From assembly GCA_035236585.1 (NCBI GenBank), contig CP141132.1, positions 18,823,945-18,887,944 of the forward strand: a stretch of DNA of 64,000 nt. Direction: 5' to 3'. This document shows positions 49,375 to 59,416 of the stretch, one piece after another. The stretch is from Warburgia ugandensis. Its lineage: Eukaryota > Streptophyta > Magnoliopsida > Canellales > Canellaceae. Both the position numbers and the translations under genes were made by a program. The stretch's first letter is position 1. The number at the start of each line of letters is the position of its first letter. The notes beneath the pieces were generated by a model. It did not search any database. It was not told the origin of the DNA and saw only the letters and a program-made list of their open reading frames with translations.

Positions 49375-51133
49375 GGTGCTCCAGTTGATGTTCAAGATAA
49401 TCAGGCTGAGGGAGAACATGAAGCTGTTGAAGACATGGATGTTTCGTCAGAGGTTGATGATATTCAGCAGGAGGTTCCTACTGAGGAACCAGCAGTTTCA
49501 TTGAGACGGAGTTCGAGAGATCGTCAACCCTCCACTCGATATTCATAAGATGAGTACGTGCTCCTCACTGACGGGGGAGAGCCTGAGAGCCACACAGAGG
49601 CAGCTGAAAGTGAAGAGAATGCAGAGTGGATTGCAGCTATGAAGGATGAGATGAAATCCTTACAAGACAACCACACTTTTGAGCTGGTAAGATTACCTAA
49701 AGGCCGACAAGCTTTGAAGAATCGATGGATTTACAGGGTGAAGTACGAGAGTGACACTTCACGACCATGATACAAAGCTAGACTTGTGGTGAAAGGCTTT
49801 TGTCAAAGAAAAGGTGTCGATTTTGAGGAGATATTTTCTCCTGTTATTAAAATGTTCAATCCGAGTTGTATTAGGTTTGACCACAAACCTTGATCTGGAG
49901 GTTGAGCAGATGGATGTGAAGATAGCGTTCCTCCACGGTGACTTAGAGGAGGAGATATATATATAGAGCAGCCAGAAAGGTTTGTTATTAAAGGCAAAGA
50001 GAAGTATGTCTGCAAGCTGAAGAAGAGTCTGTATGGCTTGAAATAGGCTCCTAGACAGTGGTACAAGAAGTTCAAGCAATTCATGACCGAACAGGGTTAC
50101 AAAAAGATTACTTCAGATCACTGTGTGTTTGTGCAAAGATTCTTAGAAGATGATTTTGTCATCTTGCTACTCTATGTCGACGATATGCTTATTATTGGAA
50201 GCAGCTCTTCAAGGATCAGTCAATTAAAGAAGGAGCTGAACAAAGTCTTTGCTATGAAAGACTTGGGACTCGCGAGAGAGATTCTCAGGATTTCTATAAT
50301 TCGTGACAGGAGGAATAAGCGGTTATGGCTGTCTCAGAAGTACATAGAAAAAATACTTCAACGATTTCACATGGATAAAGCTAAAGTGGTTAGTACGCCT
50401 TTGGGTACTCACTTTAAGCTTAGTAAGAATCAAGTTCCAGTGAGTGATACTGAAAAGAAATACATGCAAGATGTTCCTTATGCTTCAGTTGTTGGTAGTC
50501 TTATGTATGCCATGATATGTACCATACTAGACATTGCATATGCAATTAGTACAGTGAGCCGTTTTCTGTCAAATTCAGGGAAAGAACATTGGAATGCAGT
50601 GAAGTGGATATTGAGATATCTACGTGGTACTTTCAAGTTATGTTTGGGATTTGGCACTGGCAAGCCCGTGCTTGAGGGCTACACTGATTCAAATATGACG
50701 GTGATATTGACACGAGGAAGTCTACTTCAGGCTACTTGATTACTTTTGCAGGGGGAGCTATGAATGGCAATCAAAGTTACAGAAGTGTGTTGTCTTATCT
50801 ATGATAGAGGTTGAGTTTATTGCTGTGACAGAAGCATGCAAAGAGTTATTGTGGATGAAGAAGTTCGCTAACGAACTTGGCTTTATGCAGAAGAGGTATG
50901 CGTTATTTTGCGACATTCAAAGTGCTATACACCTTAGCAAGAATTCTACTTTTCATGGAAGGTCAAAGCACATTGATATTCGGTATCATTGGATACGTGA
51001 TATTTTGGACTCGAAGTCGTTAGAGCTTGAGAAGATTCATACTGACGATAATAGTTCGGATATGATGACAAAAGCATTACCTCGGAGCAAGTTTGAGATT
51101 TGCAGGGAATTGAATGGAATGGGCTTTTGTTAA
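49375..51133 (+). pseudogene. copia reverse transcriptase and RNase H region
   Basis: The RT N-terminal part with EWIAAMKDEMKSL at about 49625-49750, the RT catalytic box LLYVDDMLIIG near 50167-50200, the SQKYIEKILQRF and PYASVVGSLMYAM segments, then RNase H (EVEFIAVTEACKELLW, HIDIRYHWIRD) at 50801-51133. Part of a fossil element in several frames. Confidence 0.9.
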
Positions 51134-51186
51134 AAGTCCATACGTGAAGAAACCTCCTTTAGTTAATGGACCTGGAGGGGGATATT

Positions 51187-51547
51187 TGTTGGTCCAGCCC
51201 CATTTTCAGGTGGCCATCGACATCAACCATGGCGGGCGCCGCAGTTAGTTGCCACCGACTTCAACAGTGGCAGGCGCAGCCATCGGCCACCGTCCATTGA
51301 TTTTGGTGTAAAATGTGTTGAAAATTAAGGCCCAAAATTTCCTATAAATAGGGATACCAAGAGGGCAAAGAACGAGAACACAGATCTATAAAATCTCTGT
51401 GTCTTCTTCTCTGTAAAAACCCCTGTATTTCATTTTACATAGTGAAATCATTCCCTCTCCCATAGACGTAGGCTTATTGGTCGAACCACGTTAATATCGG
51501 TGTGTTTTTGTGTGTGTGATCTTAGGCGGAGACTAAAATCCCCAACA
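51187..51547 (+). repeat. copia 3' LTR
   Basis: 361 bp, TGTTGG...CAACA, with a TATA-like CTATAAATAGGG at 51342-51353. Confidence 0.92.
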
Positions 51548-51552
51548 AATAC
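51548..51552 (+). repeat. target site duplication AATAC (right)
   Basis: Exact partner of 46789-46793. Confidence 0.95.
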
Positions 51553-51555
51553 CTG

Positions 51556-51556
<1 letters not shown>

Positions 51557-51645
<89 letters not shown>
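51557..51645 (+). repeat. (CT)n microsatellite
   Basis: About 44 CT units just after the copia target duplication. The other LTR copy has only a short CTCT stretch at this place (34638-34648), so the tract expanded in this copy only. Confidence 0.9.
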
Positions 51646-51649
<4 letters not shown>

Positions 51650-52112
51650 GGTTTCTAGCAAGAAATCGAAAACAGTCACTGGCCATCACCTACTTCGTCC
51701 TCTTCTATCACCCTCCGTCTATTTTCCAACACTACGTAAAGCCCGCTGGTCACTCCCTATCTTCTCTCCTGCATTCTTTTCCCCCTCTCTACCGGCACAG
51801 CAATGTACTAACGCAATGTTACACTGACATATTCCCTTTTTCTTTGCTTCTTCTCTCTCCCCATATCCTTCTCATCACAAGTCACCAGCCGGTACCACCT
51901 AAGCCGCCTCCTTCACTGCCTAGGTCGGAAAACACCCTCTTTCCCTCTTTGTCGATCGGCATCACTGCCCAAATTGCACCAGCCACCCCTGACTGCCAAA
52001 TCGGCAATGACGACCCCTCACCCAATCTCTCATCTCCATCTGCTAGCACATCGTCCTTCATCCTGGAAGAAAACCCAAGTTGAGTTTTCTCCATTTTCTC
52101 TATTCTCGTCTT

Positions 52113-52192
52113 AGACTTTTTTTTTGTTTACTAAGACGGTTGCTTGAAAACCATCTTTTTGTCGTCTTAGAAAACATCAATTTTAGTAGTGT
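52113..52192 (-). mobile_element. CACTA transposon terminus (5' end, minus strand) with subterminal repeats
   Basis: The minus strand begins at 52192 with CACTACTAAAATTGATG, the terminal motif of CACTA elements. It continues into the inverted pair CTAAGACG ... CGTCTTAG around aaaagatggttttcaagcaa, which is subterminal-repeat-like. TTAAGAC-type motifs also occur at 3190-3300 and 14390-14460. Orientation agrees with the TNP2 remnant at 33 kb. The rest of the CACTA 5' half is missing, so this may or may not belong to the same copy. Confidence 0.75.
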
Positions 52193-53841
52193 GAAGTCTC
52201 TGAATATTCACTTCTTGTGATAAAAATTATACTTGTTTAGGTGCTAGAATCATCCAATTTGTGTGCTATTTGAATGATTAGTTATCTAATAATGGGGCAA
52301 TAAAATGAATGACTCCAATCATTCCAAGGTGGGCCCACTATGGGACCCATCTATACCATTCATTTAGTGCATTATTGGATCCAAATTAATACCTATTTCA
52401 CTATTCTACCCTTATGTAGAAATTATTTTATGTGGTATTTGCTTGGAAAAACTTGGATTGGTTTTGAAGCCTTTATGTGAAACCCAAAGGCCCATACCAC
52501 ACGTCTTTTGGATAATCTAAACTTGTCATACATTGTTCGCTGGATTGTTATGTTAAGAAGACTTTGTTTTATCTTATAATTATGCACTTTTTATGCTATC
52601 TATCTTCTTAACTTATTTGTTTATGTAATTCCTTTAAATTACTAGCCAAAAAACATAAACAAAAAGCAAACAGACAGCTGACCGTATATTTAACAGAACA
52701 ACACTTTAATTCACATTAAAAGTAGCACGGAAAACTTTAAGGTAGAAATAAATACGTGAAAAATCGTGTAAAATATATTTGAATAAAAATATACTGCTAA
52801 AATATAAAATATTACTCCATTTTAAGGCCATATGAGTTTAGAAAGAAAAATTATAGCCAATATAGCCATTACAACTGCTATGACCCCAATATGGCCAATT
52901 TATAAAGGATTTGCTTTGCGTTATGACGTCCGATGCTGAACCTTTATTCTATTCTCTAGTCTTCTTCTCTTTTCATTTCTTTTTCATTTTTTCCTTTCTT
53001 GAACTTTTGGTTTATGTTTCCCTCTGTATAACATAAAGTGTGGCCCAGAAGATGAGCGGATTGCATCAGGGAGCCTCTAGGCCCCACGTGCATCATTTTT
53101 TTTCCTTCTGATAAAGAGATGCATCTTTAACGTGTGGATGTACAATTTATATGGGATTTCCAATTTTACGCCTTCCGACATTTAGTAAAAGCTGTGGACT
53201 ACACTTCACAAATGCCACCTACACTATTACACAATGAACGTCTCTTAAAGCTTTTCACCGTCTGAAAGGCGATTGGTTATTCAGATGCTGGAATTGCCTT
53301 TTATTAGTTACCAGTGCTTTACCAAACAGTCTGAGAACTGGGTAAAACTAAATACCGATAGTTCAAATGTACATTCTCCCCATGACATTAGCATTGCACG
53401 ATCTCTTTCATACTGGCACCATTGATTGTGCTTATCTTTCTATAAACTAACGATGACGCGATCACCGTACAATCAGAATGCTTAAGTGCCACCTATTCAT
53501 CAAATATCTCGACTCTAATTGGGAATTGATTGAACAATTAGGGCATGAGCTAGATTTTAGGTAGAGATTATCAGCTCAGTTGGGTTTGAAATTAAGAATT
53601 CCATGCTTGCAAATGCTACAATTGCTACATTCAATGACAAAGCTATGCAATACTAAAAACTGAAGCAGTAAAGATCATGTTATTCATAATCGTAAAGGCA
53701 GAATAGACATAGATGGTATCTACACTCCGATCAATAATTACTGACTGATCTCCAGCTCAAAATGAGACACATCCGATACTACTATGTATTCTTTCTCATT
53801 AAAGTTGTTTGTTGGACCCGTTCCTATGAGTAAAATGATCA
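52193..53841. other. low-copy intergenic DNA, 3' flank of the small gene
   Basis: No repeat boundary and no convincing gene. A short phrase (WVKLNTDSS) is encoded near 53338-53367 and recalls the start of LINE-type RNase H domains, but it is too short to call. The last 150 bases before 53842 probably include the 3' UTR of the minus-strand gene. Confidence 0.5.
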
Positions 53842-54760
53842 TTAGAAGCCCCGGCAGAGATGAGCAGGAGTTGCCCATGCAAACATTTTCCAGATGGGCT
53901 TTCTCCTTGGCTTCTCAGACGGTACCTTACTCATCTCCTCCGTCCGCTGCAGCATATCCCACATAATGCGCACGTCTTCGTACTTGCATGTCCGGACCTC
54001 GTGCCGGAGCTTCAACAGTCCTGCACCAAGGAAGTCCCTTCAATCATTAACAAATTCCAACTTGTTGAATTTGAGTTTACATTTTGCTAACAGAAATGTG
54101 CAATGGCAAGACTATTACAGCGGAAAAGTTCGCACATTTCTTAGTAACCTCCCCAACCATACGATGTTAGCCATCCGATCAAGGGCCCAGGAGATGTTCC
54201 GCCAATAACAATGCGGAGCATGGATAGGTAGGTCCTATTAGATGGATACGATTATCTGATCGATAAGATTTTTGGAATGTCGCTCCTCCAAGCTGATCCT
54301 AGTTATCTTTCAATTAATTGGAGTGCCCTTATCAAAATATAGATATATTTATACCATCTCATACAGTCCCTTATTTTGCTAGCAAATCCTTGATAAGGAA
54401 TCTAAAGGTGCGCCTTGACCCTCGGGCACCAAAAACCGGAAGTATACGATCCAATCAATCAAACAGATGCCCATGCATCAAACGGGTCAGATCATTTAAC
54501 TCCCGCCAATCAAAGGATCCAGCTCAAATCACATAAGCATAACACCCGTCCGCCGGCCGCTAGGGCACGTTAAAACCGGCAACGCCGGATAACCAAATAC
54601 GACCGGAGACATGACATTGCCAGCGACCCTCCGGCAAAGGAATCATATACCCGCAAAATAAACAGTCACACTTACCCCTTTTCCGAATCCCAAGACGCAC
54701 CGCAACGCTGATCAAGACCCTCCTGATCGGGAATGTCACCTTCTCCAACCAGGAATCCAT
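53842..54760 (-). CDS. small conserved plant protein of unknown function, two exons, 87 aa
   Basis: Exon 1 is 54760-54676 (85 nt) and exon 2 is 54020-53842 (179 nt, TAA stop). The 655-nt intron starts GTAAGTGTG and ends GGTGCAG, so both splice sites are canonical, and the frame joins through a split Gly codon. Exon 1 gives MDSWLEKVTFPIRRV and a basic helix-like stretch (RLGIRKRG). Exon 2 gives LLKLRHEVRTC, KYEDVRIMWDMLQRTEE and a basic, Trp-rich tail. I recall a small plant-only family with a K-V-x-F-P-x-(R/K)-R-V start and a C-x-Y-(E/Q)-D-V-x-V-M-W-(E/D)-(M/I)-L core. No function is known to me, and there is no signal peptide or membrane segment. Length and exon layout look complete. A single-exon reading through the intron would end after 66 codons and lacks the conserved core. 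It is the only clearly host-type gene in the window. Confidence 0.82.
54021..54675 (-). other. intron of the small conserved gene
   Basis: GT...AG intron of 655 nt, AT-rich towards its 3' half, GC-rich next to exon 1. Phase 1. Confidence 0.8.
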
Positions 54761-54879
54761 CTCCTAAACGCTTCTTTTCGTTTTACGGCGGTGAGGAGAA
54801 AGGTCGCGCCGAAGAAGACAGAGTGAAGGTAGTGGCTCTATGAAGTAGAGGCAGCAGAAGACGCTTTTCTTTTCTTCTC

Positions 54880-54925
54880 CAAACCACATCCATCACCGTT
54901 CTTCTCTTCTTATAAACACCGCCAG
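54880..54925 (-). promoter_or_regulatory. core promoter of the small conserved gene
   Basis: On the minus strand GGTGTTTATAAGAAG (TATA core near 54910-54917) lies about 150 bases upstream of the ATG at 54760. A start about 30 bases downstream would give a 5' UTR of roughly 120 nt that is purine/pyrimidine rich. The surrounding 54540-54970 is CpG-richer than the rest of the island, as usual for plant gene starts. Confidence 0.55.
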
Positions 54926-54929
54926 CTCT

Positions 54930-55566
54930 CACTTACGTCTTACCGACAAATCTCCCACGCGTTGGTTGGTAGCCGTATGGATGTTGTCCGGATCCAAAGC
55001 CGCGTCTGGCGCTAATACTAGATAGCTGTCAGGAGTAGGATGCATCTGACCCTACGCGTGGCCGATTTGTTTCCTGACTGGCATGTAGGACTATCTCTCG
55101 GGGGAGATTTTCTTATAAGAACCGCTCGGGATCGCTGTAGCTAAATGGCACGTTTTCAAATGATGCAAGCTAAGCAGGTATATTGTGGCCCCATCTGTTG
55201 AGTTCCTTATACGGCTGTTGCCAGCTCCGTGACATGATGCAACGAGTTGTAAATGCACTATAATAAGCAAGAGGGTGTATATTATACATAGTTGGTGCGT
55301 ATCACGTGTTTGCTGATCTCATGGGTTGTTCTTGAAGAAAAGGAAAGTTCGAATGAATTTCCAACAGTGGAAAAAATGCACAAGGGGGTGATGTAGCGTT
55401 GAAAACTCGATGATCAAAACCCTAGATCTGTACGTTGGGCCCACCTAGTATAGGCACGTCTTGAAGAATTCATGCTTACGACAGGGCAATCCCAATCCTT
55501 AAAGATCGAAGGTGGATGTGCATATTATGGGGCCATTAATTTTGAACGATCCGAACCATTTATCTG
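54930..55566. other. upstream intergenic DNA
   Basis: Low-copy-looking sequence of mixed composition upstream of the small gene. No gene, RNA or repeat recognised. Confidence 0.5.
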
Positions 55567-55908
55567 GTGGAGCTTGCCGTGGAGGAGTCATTGATGGAAA
55601 TATCCCCTCTACTTGATTCTCACAGGAGGTTTGTTGTAGGATGCACATCGTTCTTTAAACTAGTAAGCGCCAATTATGCCTTTTCAGGCGAAAGGCACAA
55701 GCTTGCCATATGCACAGGTATGAGTTTTGGTGAATGGCTCATGCATAGCACGACTTACTCTATACAGCAGGCTGAAATGAAAGGCAATAGTCCCTTACAA
55801 GAGTTTTCCCAATCAGATGATTATGATCGTCAGTTGGATGTGGATTTAGGCTGTGACGGTTTTATGAACAATTTAGATGATGTTTCTCTTATAATGAAGT
55901 ACGGCTAA
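55567..55908 (+). CDS. unrecognised open frame, 113 codons
   Basis: A moderately complex frame starting MELAVEESLMEISPLLDS and ending with an acidic part (DDYDRQLDVDLGCDGF). No family recognised. It contains splice-like sites (TTTTCAG near 55680-55686, CAG/GTATGAG near 55716-55724), so it may be an exon or fragment of a decayed gene rather than a one-exon gene. No clear TATA box in front. It lies in the only low-copy part of the window, which is the main reason to keep it. Confidence 0.25.
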   Translation: MELAVEESLMEISPLLDSHRRFVVGCTSFFKLVSANYAFSGERHKLAICTGMSFGEWLMHSTTYSIQQAEMKGNSPLQEFSQSDDYDRQLDVDLGCDGFMNNLDDVSLIMKYG

Positions 55909-57359
55909 TTACCTTCTCGGCCACCTTCCATGGTTCAGATCAATACACTACATTTGTTTGTCGTTTCCTTTTCTCCTTTTCCCATTGTGCATCGCACGAG
56001 CTTTGGTCATAGCGTGTATTATAGTAGCTGCAGTTAAAAATAACGTTTGAAAACTCGAAAAACTCCGATAGTACCAATCCTAGTTTTCCAATGAGTCAAG
56101 TGATCCTACCGACAATTCAGTACAAAAATAATTAAATAATTATATTTAAATAGTAAAAAGCTTTAAAGATATTTAAAAATTATTAAACTAATAGCAATGA
56201 TAAACCTACAAAACAAATATTTAGATTTCTCACTTCAAATAAGAATAATGCATATACGAAAGCAATACAAAAAATTAAACTAACACCAACAAATAAATAA
56301 TAAAAAATTAGAAAATTTTAAAATTATAAATTATCATTAGTTTCCATCTTTCGAGAAATATGAGAGGAAGAAAGATGTTTTTGGCAGCAATATATTGGTG
56401 AGGAAGAAACAAAGAAGAAACAATGGGTTGCAAAAATGCTATTACTTATTTTGTAAAACAGTCAATTTTTTGAGTTTCACAATTATGCCATTCAGTGTGC
56501 ATGAGCTTTACAAAATTGTCATTATGTTAGTTTTCTATCCTCCTTCTCCATTAGGTTTTTTATCATTCTGATATTACCCTTCTCTAATTCAAATTCAAGT
56601 TCCATACTTTGAACAGTAAATGGTGATTAGGTTGTCAACTTTGGCCATTAAGTTCAATGACTTTCTAATGAAATTTTCAATGAAACTTGATATCTAACAC
56701 AATTAATAACAAGAAATCTAATGGTACGATTAGATTTCAACAAAAAATAACCAATATTTGATGTATTCAATCGTAAGCATACTTTGTTTACTAATCTATG
56801 CAATAGTACTTGTTAAGCTTCTTCAATGAAATTGAGCAATTTGAACTTCAATTTCTCACTAAAAACTAATGTAAAACTCTTCCTAACACATATTAGAATA
56901 TAATCAATGATTTGGATTAATAAAAAAAAATGCAATAAATTAAAGAAAATTTCAAGTTTAAAACATAAATAAAGTATTGTTATTGTTCACACAAATAGAA
57001 CGAGTTGCAGACTTTAAGCTCTTCTTTCGATGCCTTTTTTGAATAAAAATTAGAAATCTAATATGTCAGTCTCCTTCTTCTCAATGTACTCTATGTATAA
57101 AGATCAATTTTAGAGATTTTGGTTGATTAATGAAGCAGGAAATCACGCACAAAGTCCTCTTGTTCACCATCATCCGTCGGGTCAAATTTTGAAACTTACT
57201 AAGTCACGAGAAACTCGCTGTTCTTTCCAAAAACTCGGCTAAGTTTTTCGATCTGACTCACCAGATCCACCAAGTCAAAATGGTGATGATGTCATCCAAG
57301 TTCTTGGGCGATCCGACTAGGTTTCCTATCGATCTGATTGGGATCAGTTGATCACTAAG
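55909..57359. other. AT-rich DNA, probably transposon-derived, unassigned
   Basis: From about 56045 the text has gaaaactcgaaaaactccga and later gaaactcgc / aaaactcggctaag at 57205-57245, the sort of CGAGTTTT repeats seen near ends of plant non-autonomous transposons. I cannot fix ends or a target duplication. No gene. Confidence 0.4.
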
Positions 57360-57502
57360 TCAGATCATTTGGTTTTTAAAGCTATGGTTAAGAATGATCT
57401 CATAATTCAACACACATTCAATAGATAACTATTTTCTAAGAGTATGAAAAAGAGATTGTGTGTGTATGCTTTAGAGCAATGTTTAAAAACCAAGTGATCT
57501 GA
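57360..57502. repeat. inverted repeat, about 21-bp arms, 98-bp loop
   Basis: TCAGATCATTTGGTTTTTAAA (57362-57382) pairs with TTTAAAAACCAAGTGATCTGA (57481-57501), with one mismatch. It could be a small MITE or a pair of transposon ends brought together. Confidence 0.65.
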
Positions 57503-59416
57503 GATAGGTGGAATTAAGATTTCTATGTTTTCTAAAATATTTGAATTATAATTGCATAATGAGTTTGATAGAATGTGTGATGAATGAAGTTAAATGTGCA
57601 TGTTGTGTTTTAAATAATGATTTAACTATTCATGTAATCATACATGTTATTTACTGTTTGTCTTATTAGGAAGGTCTACAAGATTGTTTAGCAATACTTG
57701 GGTATATGATTACCCATAATTGTGTGTGTGTTTTCATGATTTGTTTTAGATGACATTAATAAAGTTTGAGAATTTATTTTGAGCATTTTTCCATGAATTT
57801 TAATTGTGAATGACTATGATCTAAAGACTGTGAACTATGTGTTCACCAATATGTTAAAATTAGGCAACTCGTGAGAGTTGGTCCTGATCCGTGCACAAAC
57901 TAGGTGATGTTGAAATGGTTAAAATTAGGCAGCTCACTTGATCTTGGTCCCTATATAGACTATATTATGTTGATATGGTTAAAATTAGGCAACTTGTGTA
58001 GGTGATGTTGAAATGGTTAAAATTAGGCAGCTCACTTGATCTTGGTCCCTATATAGACTATATTATGTTGATATGGTTAAAATTAGGCAACTTGTGAGAG
58101 TTGGTCTTGGTTTGTCTATAGACTATGTTATGTTAATATGGTTAAAATTAGGTGACTCGTAAGAGATGATCTTGGTCCATCTAAGGAATGTGATCTATGT
58201 GATCACAGATATGGTTAAAATTAGGTGACTCATATGAGTTGGTCTAGTCCGTGTATAGTATGTGTTATACTGATATGATTAAAATTAGGCAACTTGTAAG
58301 AGTTAGTCTTGGTCAATCTAAAGATTGTGGTCTATGTGTTCATTCATGTAGTTAAAATCAGGCAACTTGTCAAAGTTGAACTGGCTAGAATGAGTGATAA
58401 GAACCCCATTGTTCTACTGGTAAGAGTAATCAATGAGGGTGGGTGCAGTGTGACACTGACAGGCTTCTAAGTGCTCGGGATTTTGAAGCATTTTGATTAT
58501 TTGTTTCATATGATTCCTCGATGGAGTTTCCAAGGATTTGTTTGGACGTTTGTCACTAAAATTTGATAGGATTGTCTGGATGACAGTTTGATATTTTTTT
58601 CCATATTTCAGTATGTTTTTTCTTGCGGAGTTGAGAATCTAATATAAATTGTGATTTTGTGATTTAAATGAAATGTAATGACATTGACACATTAAGGTTT
58701 CATACCTCCATGTTACATATGAAATCGAATTTTGATTGAATTACTATATGAATGTGTTTGTGAATTTATGGTATTTGAGGTTGATTTGTGAGTAGTGAAA
58801 ACCTGGAAAACATGCATGGTTTGGACATGTATTTGTGTTTTCTTGAAACTATGATTAGAGTTGTATTATGATATAATGAGATTGAGTTTGGTTCTTATTG
58901 AAAGTTTGAATTAATAATTGAACAATTTCGACATGAAATGTATGTTTTGTAAACTAATAGAATTGATATGAGCATCATGTTTTGATATATATATATATAT
59001 ATATATTGATTTTGATCAGATATGAAGTATTGTTAAAAGCATTGATTTTTGTAAATCATAAATTGTGTTTTATTATTTATGCATCTTGTTCCACCTACAC
59101 AAGCACTAGCTTGCTAATATATTGTATTTGTTTATAGTAACTCAGATTTGATGAAATAGAACAGAAGAAGAAAATCAAAAGATAGAACATAAAGCTACAA
59201 AAGAGATCAACAATGACACTAAAGTATAAGAATATGTGAATTGTCATTCTAGAATTAATATATTAGACCTATAGTTTGTCAACATGTGGATATGTATGAG
59301 AAATGTATGGAATGATGGTTGTGATTGGATAGATTCTAGTTGTGATAAAACTTGTTTTCAAATTATCTCCTTAAAAGAAAAAAATAAAATGATTTGTTTA
59401 TCAAACTTATGATATG
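57503..59416 (+). mobile_element. LTR-like AT-rich region with a tandem array
   Basis: Its organisation matches the 3' half of the long LTRs in this window: AT-rich DNA, a mid-LTR tandem array (57848-58380), then a ccacctacacaagcactagc segment near 59090. No boundary or coding domain confirmed. An (AT)n run lies at 58988-59007. Confidence 0.4.
57848..58380 (+). repeat. tandem repeat, about 62-bp unit, about 9 copies
   Basis: Units begin ATGGTTAAAATTAGGCAAC (variants) followed by tcgtgagagttggtcttgg and a tctatagactatgttatg part. Two neighbouring units form a near-exact direct duplication of about 98 bases (about 57902-58000 and 58000-58098). That pair is much more alike than the others, so the array has changed copy number recently compared with its age. 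Confidence 0.85.

Larger units (their letters stand above)
46794..51547 (+). mobile_element. Ty1/copia LTR retrotransposon, Tork/Tnt1-like
   Basis: LTRs at 46794-47057 and 51187-51547 start TGTTG and end A(A)CA, with the perfect 5-bp duplication AATAC on both sides. Interior order is gag, protease, integrase, RT, RNase H, which defines Ty1/copia. The primer-binding site starts TGGTATCAAAG just after the 5' LTR, and a polypurine tract ggacctggagggggat lies just before the 3' LTR. The LTRs differ by about 7-8 percent in the shared part by eye, so it is younger than the elements around it. Broken, about half a dozen breaks. The lineage is from general domain resemblance. Confidence 0.92.

Noticed and set aside
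53338-53367. Short WVKLNTDSS phrase like a LINE RNase H domain start
   Set aside because: Only about ten residues, with no continuation of the domain; may be chance.
54560-54760. Single-exon 66-aa protein on the minus strand
   Set aside because: A canonical GTAAGT donor after codon 28 and a conserved continuation at 54020-53842 make the spliced model better; the read-through tail has no family resemblance.
57848-58380. CRISPR-like array
   Set aside because: Units are contiguous diverged tandem copies without unique spacers, in plant LTR-like DNA.
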